Shown one piece after another: positions 11,612 to 23,166 of a stretch of DNA of 64,000 bases; positions within the stretch are counted from its first letter, which is position 1, and every line of letters begins with the position of its first letter. A program made the position numbers and the translations under genes. This DNA is from Paramecium sonneborni (Eukaryota > Ciliophora > Oligohymenophorea > Peniculida > Parameciidae), in the NCBI GenBank assembly GCA_905182985.1, contig CAJJDN010000072.1:66577-130576 (forward strand), written 5' to 3'. The notes beneath the pieces were generated by a model. That model had not been told where the DNA came from. It made no database searches and worked only from the letters and a program-made list of their open reading frames with translations.

Positions 11612-14241
11612 ATGTCTCTTAGCCTAATTAAAATAAAACATTATCTTATTGAAATATTTATAAAATAAAGTTAGCAATTTAGAGTAGAATTTATAATTGA
11701 AAGTTAATGCAATGTGTTCAAATGTAAAATATTATTTGATTAAGATTATAATTCCAGATATTTAACCATAAAATTACCCGAGCTAAATGAAATTTATAGA
11801 AAGAGAGCAGTTTCAACAGATGTTGCAAATTATAGTGTAAATATAGAAAAAAACATTTTTTTACAAGGAAACAAAGCTAGTAGATATTAGAAGATGAATA
11901 ATTTAAAATTGTAATAAATTTTGAATGAGTATAACGATGAATCATTAAAATAAAAAATAGATCTAAGTTTTGAATAATCATAACAATAAAATTAAAGAAC
12001 TTTTTAAATAATAGACTTAGGTATTATTGTTTGATTGTCCTGCTCCAAAATCATTAAAAAAAATAGAAAAGAAACATTTTTAATTTATGATTCAAAAAGG
12101 TAAAAGAAAATAGGCAGTAGAACTTTGTGCATTCAGATAAAAGAATGTATAAGAATGGAATTTAATAAATGCAAAAATAATATAAAGTATGGAATAAATT
12201 AATATAAAATATTAATGTCCAACTTTTTTTGTGGATGGTAAATCAATAATTCATTTAATTAATTCTAAAAGAATCATAACATTCTCTGATGTTATTAAAT
12301 GCTTATTAAACAAAGATGAGATTATTTCATATTTATATCCACGATTGTTTGTTGGACAAGATGGGTATGAATTATCAATAATAACAGCTTAGAGCCAGCA
12401 GCTGAGAAAATTTAGTCTACATTTAAAGGATATATATAATATAAAAGATTTCAATAATTTAAGACATTATATAAAAGTGCTATTTATATTTAAAAATTTT
12501 TTAAAAGAAAATAATTAAAGGAATCGACAAAATAAAAAATATTTAAAAGGACAAATTAAATATTTTAAGAATTTTAGAAAAGATAAGAAATTTTTTAAGT
12601 AATTAAATAGTAAATAATTATTTTAGGAGAATTGGAATTAATATAAGTTGTATCAAAGAGTAGAAATACATCTATCATCATTGTGTTATTCTGAATATCA
12701 AAGATTGAAAATGAATAAATTTATTTAAAAAGAAAATTCTTAAATAAGTAGAATATTTAGAGCTATAGATACATAAGTGGAAATAATATATGTATGTAAA
12801 TATGAATAAGATAAAGATATCTTAATGTACTATGAAAGAGTAATGCTTATAAAAATAATAGATGTTTGAGTTACATTAGGTATCTTTTAAAAAAGTTAGG
12901 TTTTTGATTCCTGAGAATGCAGACAAATTTAATGCACATATGAGTTAAATATAAAAATTAATTTATTCTCCAAAATGTTTAAAATAGATTAGAAAAATAA
13001 TTGAAAATAAATTGGCAATTATAATTCCAGGATATCCTTCAAATGAATTTATTCATTTAAGCCATATGCTAAATATACCACATTATAGTGGATTGCCTTA
13101 AAATCATTGATTATATTCTAGTTAATCTGGAGCATAAGTCTTATTTAATAAATGCAAAATGCCTACATCACCAGGAGTATCTTAAAAAATTTGATGAAAT
13201 AGAGTTTTTTAATACTTTAACAGTTTTGATTGTAAAGAATAGAAAAATTTTATTCTTCTTTTGAAGGAAGAGGAATAGCTACAATTAATATTAGTACTAT
13301 TCCTGGATTAAACTAATTATTATATGGTAATGAAAAAGAATTAGATGAGAATACAATTCGTGCAATTAAGTATAATTTAATAATAATAATTATTAAAACA
13401 GATAAATTATCAAAACTTAGTTACCTCTTAAATTAAAAATTGCTGTAAAATCTTTGTATTAATCCTATTAAGAATATATTACTGATTTTTTAACATCAGG
13501 GGAATCGTAAAAGCATTTCCAACTTAAAAACGATTAAAAATACAAAAAACTTCATTTAGTTTTCATATTAATCCATAACATGAATTTGAAGAAATCTGCT
13601 CATATGATAGTTATTCAGCTCATCATTATGTCTAAACTTTATATTGTAAATTTTATTATTATTATAATTAAGTATATCCTTTGAATAATTAAACTCTTGG
13701 TAATAATGAACTATATGAAGATATAAATGTATTCTTTAAATAAAAAAAAATGTTTGGATATTTTACTATACATTTAATATCATTTGACAATTAATTTTGG
13801 GTTATTTGGTTTAGATTTTTTCTTAAATGTTGCTACTAGTATAAACAATTATTATAAAGGTCTTAATAAAAAAAAATTAAGATTTTATTTATATTCCCCT
13901 TATGTAATTCATCCAGGATTATAAAAAATATCGATTAAATAACTTTTTTAAACATGCAGAATGAATTAGGTATAATTTGAAACAGAATTTTAAAGAGGAT
14001 AAATATTTTTGTTTACAGATATTCTATAAACTTGTATGTTGTAAATGATATCAGTGCATGAGAATATCTAAAAGTGTATTTAGTTATTTGAAGAATAGTT
14101 GAAAATTATATTTAAAATAGGAGGATAATTAAATGTTAATTATGGAGAATCTATCTATGAATTTAGAAATGATTCAATTAATATTTTAGATATTCAAGGG
14201 GCTTTAAAAATATTAAAAAGAAAACTATAAAATTAATAATG
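11612..14241 (+). pseudogene. IQCH-like (IQ motif-containing protein H) pseudogene
   Basis: A full-length gene with several breaks. Possible start ATG 11612 (MSLSLIKIKHYL), last stop 14239-14241. Recognisable blocks in order: LFDCPAPKSLKKIEKKH, SKRIITFSDVIKCLL, YPRLFVGQDGYELS, RVEIHLSSLCYSEYQRL, VEIIYVCKYEQDKDI, RFLIPENADKF, KLAIIIPGYPSNEF, GLPQNH/LYSSQSGAQ, FEGRGIATINI, AFPTQKRLKIQKTSFS, and LFGLDFFLNVATSINN near the end, which together match the IQCH family. Breaks: frame shift near 12030, an odd 16-nt insertion at 12864-12879, TGA at 13108-13110, shifts near 13185, 13240, 13500 (in GGGG) and 13800. Several lie at homopolymers, so sequencing error could explain some, but not the TGA and the insertion together. 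I have not joined the pieces. Confidence 0.7.
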
Positions 14242-14332
14242 AAAAAAAATTACTCTAGAACAAATATATTTATTATTAATATAGTGTTTTTTCGCATTTA
14301 AAAATTATTTTTAATTTATTCTTAAAAAATAA

Positions 14333-15507
14333 ATGATTTAATATCCTTTCTTTAGCTTACCATCTAAATCTCATTAGTCAATTCCTAGTGTTTAAAGAAA
14401 ATTATTGAAAGATTAATACGAAGTACTTTCAACAGATTTAGGATAAGGAACTTATGGAAAAGTAAAATTAGCCATAAATAGAGCAAACAACAAGAAATGT
14501 GCAATAAAAATAGTATTATTAATGTATATAAGTTAGATCTCTAAAAATTATATTAACTAATATAATGCAAAATAACATATTGATAATGAGATTAATTATT
14601 TATAATGTTGTAAACATAAGAACATAGTAGAATTTATAGAAACATTTGAAGATAAGGAAAATGTTTACATAGTATTGGAATACTGTTAGAATGGAACTTT
14701 ATATGACTTGATAAAAAAGAAGAAAGTTTTTAGTGAAGATGAAGCCTTTTCTTATTTTTATTAAATAGCTCAAGCAATACAATATTTACATGAAAAAGAT
14801 ATAGTACATAGGGATATAAAATCTGATAATGTATTGTTATAGAATAACACAATTAAATTATGTGATTTTAATTGGTCAATATATTTACCAAATGGAGGCA
14901 AAGCAAAACCTTGTATTTGTGGTACTACTGAATACATGCCTCCTGAAGTTGTAAAAAAGGAGAAACATGATAAAGGAGTAGATGTCTGGGCTCTTGGAAT
15001 ATTATTACACGTAAAGATTTTTATATTAATTAATAGTATATGCTTCATGGTAAATTACTTTTTAAAGCAAAAACAAAAGAAGAATTACATGATAAAATAT
15101 GTAATAAACAATTAATTAGATTAAATGATTACTTATCTATTGAGTGTAAATAATTATTGCAGTAGATGCTTGCTCATACAAAACGATTTAATATTTAATA
15201 AGTCTTAAATTCTGAATGGGTAATTAAAATGCTTACAAATAAAAATATTTCACATCCTTTAGAATTAACTCCAATTAAAAATAGATCAAGTGCATATGAA
15301 TTAACTAGATTTAGTGTGATTTCAGAATCAACTTGCTTTTCTAGTTCAAAATTCACTACTAAATCCTATGAAATCGAATCCCCATTTAAATAATCAAATA
15401 ATTTAATGAACTAAGTACCATTACCACAATAACCTTTAAAAGTTAAGAGCACGGCTCTAGATCAAAAAATTACTGCTTTCAGAGTTGAAAAAAGACAAAT
15501 TGACTGA
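14333..15507 (+). CDS. Aurora-like Ser/Thr protein kinase with DFN in place of DFG
   Basis: 374 residues; introns at 14513-14536 (24 nt) and 15011-15036 (26 nt), both TAG. Kinase motifs: glycine loop GQGTYGKV at 37-44, VAIK-type lysine CAIKI, HRDIKSDNVLL near 150-160, then KLCDFNWSI near 169, CGTTEYMPPEVV and DVWALGILLH. The DFNWS, CGTxEYMPPE and short N-terminus resemble Aurora kinases (DFGWSV, CGTLDYLPPE). The activation-segment glycine of DFG is asparagine; the metal-binding aspartate, HRD aspartate and catalytic lysine are kept, so activity is plausible but the DFG flip may be altered. The C-terminal 90 residues are Ser/Thr-rich and non-conserved. The 24-nt intron has no in-frame TGA, so the unspliced form would carry eight extra residues. 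Confidence 0.85.
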
Positions 15508-15580
15508 AAGATCAAATTTTATTTATTTTAATGTAATATTATATATCATTTGTGTTAAAATTAATTATTTGTATTACAAA

Positions 15581-17257
15581 ATGGAGTATATTGCATACAC
15601 TGATGCTAAATTTTAATTTACTGGAACTCGTAAACACTTTTTTAGAGATAAATAATATTATGTAAGTGTTTTTGAAGATTATTTTGTGATGGGAAATGTA
15701 ATTCTCTTCATTTATTAAATTAGACTTGTGATACACAATCTCCAAAATACAAAATAAGCTTAGATCTGAAGATTAAAATAAATTGGGACTTAAAAAAATA
15801 GAAAAACGATATAATTATTTAATCCTTTGTATTTCCATACAAAAATTCTTTCAAGACTTTATATGCAGACCATGTGGATTTGTTAAAGTAACTTTAATTT
15901 AATATTATTATATTTCTCAGATTCAAAGAGCTTCTTGGTTTGTCAGTAACATATGAAGGCATAGGTGATCTTTATCTTCCTATTTTATAAATTGGAAAAG
16001 GCAGTTCAGCTAAAGTTTATAGTGCTAAAAATATTTTGAATTAAAACATTTACGCAATAAAAGCTATAGAGAAAACATTTTTAGATTCAACTGAAAAAGG
16101 CTCTGGTTTAGTAATTCAGTTCAATATATTAAAATTAGGCTGCTTATCAAATGGAAGTTAGAATTCTTAAAATTCTATCCCCTTATTCTTATAACTTTTT
16201 AACTTTAAAGGAAATATATGAGGGTGATCATACTTTTTATTTAGTCACAGATTATTTAGAAGGAGCTAGTCTAAGTGAAGAAATTGAAAGAGCTAAAGTA
16301 ATTTTTAAAATAATTTATAGAATCTACTTCCAGATCGTCGATTATCAATATAAACTATTAAGATATTGATGTATAAATTATTATCAAATTTAGCATTGCT
16401 ACATAAAAATAAAGTATATAAACAAATATTATAATAGATTATTCATAGAGATCTTAAACCAGACAATTTGATGTTTGCTAAAAAAAATGATTATACTTCT
16501 TTAGTTTTAGTAGATTTTGGATTAGCCACATTTGAACATTTAGATAAGTAAATTTAATTTATTAATATATAAGATTTCTATTTCCTAAATGTGGAACTCC
16601 AGGATATGTTGCTCCTGAAGTACTAAATTTACATTTTGAAAATAAATACACCACAAAAGTAGATATATTTAGTAGTGGTTGTATTCTTTATAAATTATTG
16701 ACTGGAAGAAGTATTTTTGGGGGCAAAACCTTTGATGATGTATTAAGAGCAAATAAAAAATGTTTTATTGATTTAGATCTTCCTCTGGATCATGTTTATT
16801 TGACTGATCTTTCTCTGGTATTAACGTCATTTTAATATTATTTTAGAATTTATTAAATTAGCTATTATAAAAAAATCCAAAATAAAGAATAAGTGCAACA
16901 CAAGCACTTTCTCATCCATTCTTCGAATAAATTAGTTAATAAAGTACTTAAATGTTATCTACTTTTATATCAAATGTAAAAATTAGTCACAATGGAAATT
17001 TTAATTTATAATGTGAAGAATAAATGTCTAAATATGATATAGAAGAGTATTAGATAAATAGTGAAATGAAGGAAGACGAATAAAATACAATTTAAGTTCC
17101 TCAAACAAAAAGATGTTCACTTATGAATGAGTTCTAATCTCCTTTTAGATCTACATTTAAATTTTATTAAAAAGAACCCTTATCAGGAATAAAATGTTTA
17201 AAATTAATTGACTTGGCTAGTCCAAGGGAAGATTCAAATGAAATAGCAAGTGAATGA
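15581..17257 (+). CDS. PH-domain Ser/Thr protein kinase
   Basis: 495 residues, seven introns: 15698-15723, 15888-15920 (CAG), 16111-16138, 16298-16320, 16414-16437, 16548-16573 (AAG), 16818-16846; the others end TAG. The first ~90 residues look like a PH domain (DAKFQFTGTRKHFFRDKQYYV...). The kinase domain follows: glycine loop IGKGSSAKVYSA, AIKAIEK, HRDLKPDN near 242, DFGLAT near 266, CGTPGYVAPE near 283, DIFSSGCILYKLLTG. All catalytic residues are present. The AAG-ending sixth intron interrupts the segment just before CGTPGY, and conservation there fixes the splice site. The last 130 residues are Gln/Ser-rich. It belongs to the large ciliate family of AGC/CAMK-like kinases; PH plus kinase suggests membrane-lipid recruitment. 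Starts 73 nt after the upstream kinase. Confidence 0.88.
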
Positions 17258-17506
17258 ACTTTGAACTTGAATTTTCTCAAGATTAATATATATAATAATA
17301 TAATTAAATTATAATAATTTATTAAATTTAGGTATAAATCTAAAAATCTATTTTAATATTAAATATATAAAAATAGCTCAATTCAATTTGAATTACTTAT
17401 TTTATTTATATCCAGATAATTTAGTCATTCCATAAATTGAAAAATTTAGCTGATTTTAATTATTTTTAAGATTCAAAGTAACTAAATTTGATATATATGA
17501 TTTCTC

Positions 17507-17827
17507 TCAAGATCTATGCCTTTACTTTTTATGATTTAATAAAGGCTTTAATTTTAATTCTTTCTATATTTGTTGTTGTTAAAATGTTAAATTTCCTTTA
17601 ATTTTTTATGCTTTTTCTTGAAGTAAAATTATAATAGATAATCTCTTTTTAGGAATTGGTTAAATCTTTTATTCTATCTTAATATTTTAATCATCTAAAT
17701 ATTAGTATTTGTTTATGTTGTTCATGAAATCTTAAAATTCTTTTATAGAATTAGAAATACTAGATTTTTGGAAGAGTGAAAAAAATTCTAATGTGAAATC
17801 ATATTAAAAATACCATATAATTAACAT
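17507..17827 (-). CDS. Small unknown protein, 106 residues
   Basis: Open minus-strand frame, ATG 17827, TGA 17507-17509, length a multiple of three without intron. It starts MLIIWYFQYDFTLEFF, then FQKSSISNSIKEFQDFMNN, KKRLSIIILLQEKAQ and a basic Gln-rich tail (QQQQIQKELKLK). The start is only 6 nt from the divergent ATG of the sorting nexin gene. Residue use (runs of Q, N, K with sensible hydrophobic spacing) looks coding. An alternative 21-nt intron (AAG) inside is possible. No family recognised. Confidence 0.45.
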
Positions 17828-17833
17828 TTAATA

Positions 17834-19172
17834 ATGTCTTTGGAATAAAAACAAAATTTACTTGTTAAAGAAATCATTGATAAAGGATTTAATATTGACA
17901 ACTTTTAAAAGTTTATAGATTAACGTCACGACTTGGAAGAATGGGATTATGATGAATTGGTAGATGTTATCAAAAAATTCTAAGATCAATAGAATGATTA
18001 CTTTTAAGTACTTAAATGCAATAGGACCATTCCTAATGCAATATCTAATTTAGAAAATTTGACATCCACAGTAGTTGGTTATGAAAAAGTACAAAAAGGT
18101 ATTTTCATGAGTACATATGTATACTTCAAAATTGAAACCAAACCTATTAATTGGATTGTGAAGAGGACGTATGAGGAATTTATTGCACTTAAAAATATGC
18201 TTAATAAATATTATACTGTACCTAATATACCTAATTAAAGAAAATCACCTGTTGAGTTTACATATATTAAGTAATTAAGACATTTGCAAATGTTTTTGAA
18301 TTTCATTTTATTAGATCAAGAAATAAGAAGCCTTCCAGTCATTCAAGACTTTTTATCTTTAGATTAATTTTAACATAACTAAGCGATAACTTTTACAACT
18401 TTGAATGGAGATTTTGGTATCAGAATTAATAAGCCAATTGCTTGTTTTATAAAATAGTCTGATTATTTCTTAAACAATGTCTAACCCTTGTAAAAAAAAG
18501 CTTATAAATTAGTAAAACAATTAATGAAGCATATGTAGTAACAAAATCAAACTTTAGTTTAATTATCAGATGTATATAAAGAATTATTTAAAGAATCAAA
18601 AGCATAAAATGCAAGATTAAAAGATAGTTATATTATAGCTAGTCATTTATTTGAATAATGGTCAAAAATATAAACAGACAATATAAAAATATTGAACGAA
18701 ACTATTTATGCATAGTAAAGATTTTAATTTCATTAAATTACACCTTTAAAGGATATTTTAAATCAAAGAGAAAAACATTATTGTTAATTATATGAATTTT
18801 CAAATAAACTAAAAGCAAAAAAAGAAAAACTATTTTAACAAGGAGAAATTGTCAAATGGGATTTAGATGAAAGCTATCTAGATAGTTTTAAAATAGAATA
18901 AATAAAATCAACTCCATAAATAGCATTTTAATGTATGTGTAAAACTGTAATTTATATTAAAATTATATCAGGATAATTTACATTTATAAATTCTGAAAAA
19001 TCAATTTGGTTAGATTAATTTAAGGGCCTATGAAGCTATTGATTATGTAATTAAATATGCTTCATTGTAAATAAAAGAACACCTTGAAAAATTTGCCTAA
19101 TCTATGATGATAACTTTAAATTAATACCAAAAGTTATGGACTGATACATTAGATAATCTTGCTGTATCATGA
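17834..19172 (+). CDS. Sorting nexin with PX domain
   Basis: Peripheral endosomal membrane protein; 437 residues, one 25-nt intron at 18947-18971 ending CAG. The PX domain lies at about 70-180: TVVGYEKVQKGIFMST..., VKRTYEEFIALKNML (the RRYSDF-like R-x-Y-x-x-F), PVEFTYIKQLRHLQMFL, and LPVIQDFLSLD. The C-terminal half is long, helical and charged, in keeping with a BAR-like region as in SNX1/2/4-type sorting nexins. The last exon (DNLHLQILKNQFGQINLRAYEAIDY...) continues the helix only when the CAG acceptor is used. Function by family: phosphoinositide binding and membrane bending in endosomal retrieval. Confidence 0.85.
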
Positions 19173-19453
19173 ACCTTTTGTTTTTATAAATATATATAGA
19201 AAAAGTATTAATAAATAAAATATTTTAAATTGAATTTTATAAGGATAAGTATTAGGTGTAAAAATCTGCATAATAGAAGTTTTGTGTAAGGAATTATATT
19301 TAATAATTAAAATACTGAATATAATATTCTATTTACAAGCTTATTATAAATAATTATAATGATAAAACATTAAAAAACGATTCTTATGAAGTAAAACAAA
19401 ATTATTTGCTTTAATTATTTGAGTTTTAATATTATTATTAATAAAAAATTGTA

Positions 19454-20812
19454 ATGATAATACTTTTCATATATTTCGTATTATCTAAACAATAAAGAGA
19501 TGTAGAATTTGATAATAATAATTATTGGACATCAATTGATAGAGTTTCAAATAATAATATCTATAGAATCAAAAGTTTGACCCAACCTTATTATTATGTT
19601 TAGGTGATTTTATTTCAAGAGGATTTATCGTTTTTATTAACTTATGATTTCAATTAAAATCCAGAGTAAAATAAGTCTAGAGGTGATTATATAAAGTATT
19701 ACTTGAATTAAAGAATTAGTTTTTACGAGAAGAAAAGAACAAGTTTCCTAAAAATTAAAGCGAATGGTAAAACAATAGTCATATCAGCATATTCTAATAA
19801 CAATTTAGGGAATTATAATATAACTATATGGGGTAGTAATAAAGAGTATTGCGATAATAATTGCTCAAATTAAGGTGAATGCACAGTAAAATGTAAATTC
19901 TATAAAAGATTGACGGATGTCTGTGCTATTCTGGTTATGTAGGTTCTGATTGTTATTATGCAGCTTAAGAAATTAATATGGGATAGGAAAATATTTCATT
20001 TTATGGAGATGAGATTAAATTCTTCTATTTAAGTATAAATACAGAAGAATAGGATATTTTTTTAAATCTAGAGGTAAATAATAAATCCAAATTAGACTGA
20101 TAGTTATAATGGAATTGAAGTTCTAATGTAATTATCTGAAGCGATAATTCTTCCCAATCAAATTCCAATTCATGATTAAGATTACCTTTTAAATTAATAC
20201 ATAATAAAGATTTCTTAGCCATTATATATAAGAATAAAAGATAATGTTGTTTTTCAATTCAATACACAAGTTCCTCTAAACCTGATATTTGTAGCAAGAT
20301 AAATTAATGGATTAGTTAGCACTCTAACAATAAAATATGAAGATTATAATAATATGGTAAATGCAGTTTCTATTATCGTCATAATTATAATAGTTGTTGC
20401 CATATCGGCAACAGTTATAATAATTATTATTTTATTTTTTGTATGTAAGAGTATTAGAAAGAGAAAATTGTTAAGAACTTAAGCAATTTTAAGAATGGCT
20501 AGACTAGATGCTTAAGCGCTTAATTAAAATGATTAATAATAAAATTAATAAAATCTTTTTGATCAATTGATTCTTGTTTAATTTAATGATTAAAAAAATT
20601 AAGATAATTGTGCAATTTGTTTAGATAATTTAAATAATGATTAAGAAGTCAGATAAACATATTGTCAGTATTAAATGATATAATAAATTAGTCATAATTT
20701 CCATTCTATATGTATTAAAGAATGGTTAATGAAAAATAAAAAAGAATGTCCAGTTTGCAGAACAACTTTAACAAAACAAGATCCTTAGACCAATAAAATT
20801 GTTATTAAATGA
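19454..20812 (+). CDS. Membrane RING-H2 protein with EGF-like domain
   Basis: 429 residues, introns at 19886-19908 (AAG), 20074-20095 and 20668-20691. Order: signal peptide MIILFIYFVLS, a beta-rich extracellular part, an EGF-like block CDNNCSNQGECT/IDGCLCYSGYVGSDC near 135-165, a single membrane helix near 290-315, a Gln-rich linker, and a C-terminal RING-H2: CAICLDNL...YCHHNFHSICIKEW...CPVCRTTL. Splicing of the third intron is what creates the C-x-HHNFH spacing, and splicing to AAG in the first is what completes the EGF cysteine pattern. Predicted membrane-bound E3 ubiquitin ligase of the endomembrane or surface, similar in layout to PA-TM-RING proteins but with a different ectodomain. Confidence 0.85.
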
Positions 20813-20865
20813 CTTAATACTCTTATATTTAATTTATTCATTTATCTCAAAAATTAAAAATATTA

Positions 20866-21781
20866 ATGAAAAAAAAAAATTTAACATCAATTGACTTAAG
20901 CACATCCATTTTTTCAGGAGGAAGCTTGAAGAATAATTATTCAATAAAAACACCATTATCAAATAGAAGTCCAAGTCTATAGAAGGCTATTAATAGATTA
21001 AAATAAGATAATAGATCTTCATTAATTGGGATAAGCTCGATTAGTTAGACAAAAGTATTTATTAAATAATATATAGATTCCAAAAAGAAGAGGATATTAT
21101 GAAGTTAAAAGTAATTAAAGTACTTTTAGAATTAGCCATCCATACTAAGAGCCAAAAATAAGTCTTGATTAGAATGATCATAAAAAAGAAACTATTAGAA
21201 AAATATTTTCCTTGTAAGCATATTGTAAAAGTTAATCAGCCTTGTAACTTGCAGCCTAAAAATATACAGTAAAAAGAACAACTACAGATAATTCTTAAAT
21301 TTTTAATTCTCCAAGGCCAAAGTTACTAGATAAATTTGGTAAAGAAATAATTAAATGTAAAACGGAAAAAGCTGTAATAAAAGAAACTCTAGTCAAAGAA
21401 GTAACTAAAAGAATACCAAAGAAGTCAAAAGATATAAATTATGAACTTGATACAATGTTTCAAAATTATGAAAAGTATGCACAATTATGTTTGAATACAA
21501 ATTCATTTAGTAATCAACCAAGAATATATAATGGATATTTCAAAATCTATTCTTAATCATAAAAGGAATAGATTTTCTTAGATAAAATTGGAGAGAAGGA
21601 AAAATCTCTTAGTGATGAATCAGAAGCATATAAAGAATTCATAGAAGAAGTTGATGAAGCTATTATCTAAAGAGACGTTTATCATAACAATTTGAGGAAT
21701 CCTTTCTTAGATGATAAAATAACTGTTCGATAAATGAAAAAAGCTGGTTTCTTAAAGAGAAGACCAACAGAAATTTTATGA
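20866..21781 (+). CDS. Unknown basic protein, 297 residues
   Basis: ATG 20866, TGA 21779-21781, one 22-nt intron at 21055-21076 (TAG). Ser/Lys-rich N-terminus (SLSTSIFSGGSLK-like), middle with KPKISLDQNDHKKETIRKIF, and a more acidic C-terminal third (SLSDESEAYKEFIEEVDEA). No transmembrane segment, no catalytic motif, no recognised domain. Starts 53 nt after the RING gene. Confidence 0.6.
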
Positions 21782-23166
21782 TAATTTATAATCAATATCT
21801 TTCTTAAAAGTTAATAGATAAATTATCAATTTAAATTAATTGCTTTCCTTATTATTACCCAAAAAAATTCTTCTTTATTTATAATTATTTTAAAAGAGAT
21901 ATTTACAAAATATTTTAAATCGAAAATTAAGATGCATTTAATTTAGAACATATTTATTCTTTTATTCCAAATCTTGAATAAAATTAAGGGATCTCAAAAA
22001 TATTTAATATTATAAAATATGGATTTTAATTAGACCTAGTTTTTTTCCAATCCATAGACATCAATTCCAATAGATAATTTTATTTAGAATATTTTTTTTT
22101 CTTTGTTTTTGATTTGAACAATTTTTAATTATTTTTGATTCTTACAGTTTAGATCTATTAAATTATATTCGTTTCTTTTTTACATATGCTCTAAGTGTTT
22201 ACAATTTTTAATTTACATAAATATTATTCTTTTATGATGTTTTTAGAAATTTAAATTAAAACTAATAAATAAATTAAAATATAAAATTATTTATTTTTAT
22301 TATTTAGGTTTAACAAAGAGTTTATTTAGGAGATATGTTTAATCTAATACTGTTTTTATTTAAGTGACTTACTTTTTTGGTAGAGAACTAAATTACTTAA
22401 TTGAATTTTTAAATATTCCAAATTTTTTAAATTCTTTTTATAGAACTCAATTGGGAGCAATAAAATCAATATTTAAATATAAAATACCATGGAGTATGAT
22501 TTTAAATCTTAACTGTTTCTCTAGAATACTCAAACGTTGATTTGCTTTCTTATTTTAGATCTTGTTTAATACAATTATTCTCTATCAAGAATTATTTAAA
22601 AAATATAAATAATTTTTTTAACATATTGAATAATTTTTTGTTCAAGATAACCATGAACTAAAATTTAATTATCATATTTTTGGAGTTCTTAAATAGATAA
22701 TTAACCAACTTTTTTTTATGTTTATAAATTAATGTTTGTGTGAAGTGTCAATTTTATATTCTACAGAAAAAATCAAAATGAAAAATATGCAACTAAATTT
22801 TTACATTTTTAATTAAATAGACTTCAATTTCTTGTTGATTTCTTATTATGCTGTAAAAATTTCTCTTTTCTTTGTCTTTATTTTATTTAATTTTATATGC
22901 TTTATTAAATCCATTTTTAATTACTTGCTTATTTTTTCAATCCTTTTTATTCTTACTTATTATAATAATTTAATTATTAATTTAATTTAAATATGTTTAC
23001 AAAAATTAAAATTTTAATAAAAAATTAAAACAGAAAGGATATCCTCATATTAAATAAAATATAAAATATTTAAAGCCTACTATAAGCTTTAAAATAAAAA
23101 AATTTAGATTAATGATAAACAAAAAATTCTTAATTCTTATCAAATATACTACAGATCAACTTATAA
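21782..23166. other. 1.4 kb without a supported gene
   Basis: Very A+T-rich (many T and A runs). The only coding-like piece is on the minus strand, ending at TGA 22466-22468 (reads ...EYSRETVKIQNHTPWYFIF...) and open back to about 22730, without a clear start. It might be a relic; no homology recognised. Confidence 0.45.

Noticed and set aside
12864..12879. Retained internal eliminated sequence (IES) in the IQCH relic
   Set aside because: Only 16 nt and not bounded by TA repeats; Paramecium IESs are at least about 26 bp and TA-flanked.
10393..14241. TGA read as tryptophan or glutamine in this species
   Set aside because: Intact genes in the window end at TGA and contain none inside, so TGA is a genuine stop; the interrupted regions also have frame shifts.
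14770..15048. Minus-strand standard-code frame of 92 codons
   Set aside because: Antisense shadow of the Aurora-like kinase, whose motifs lie on the plus strand.
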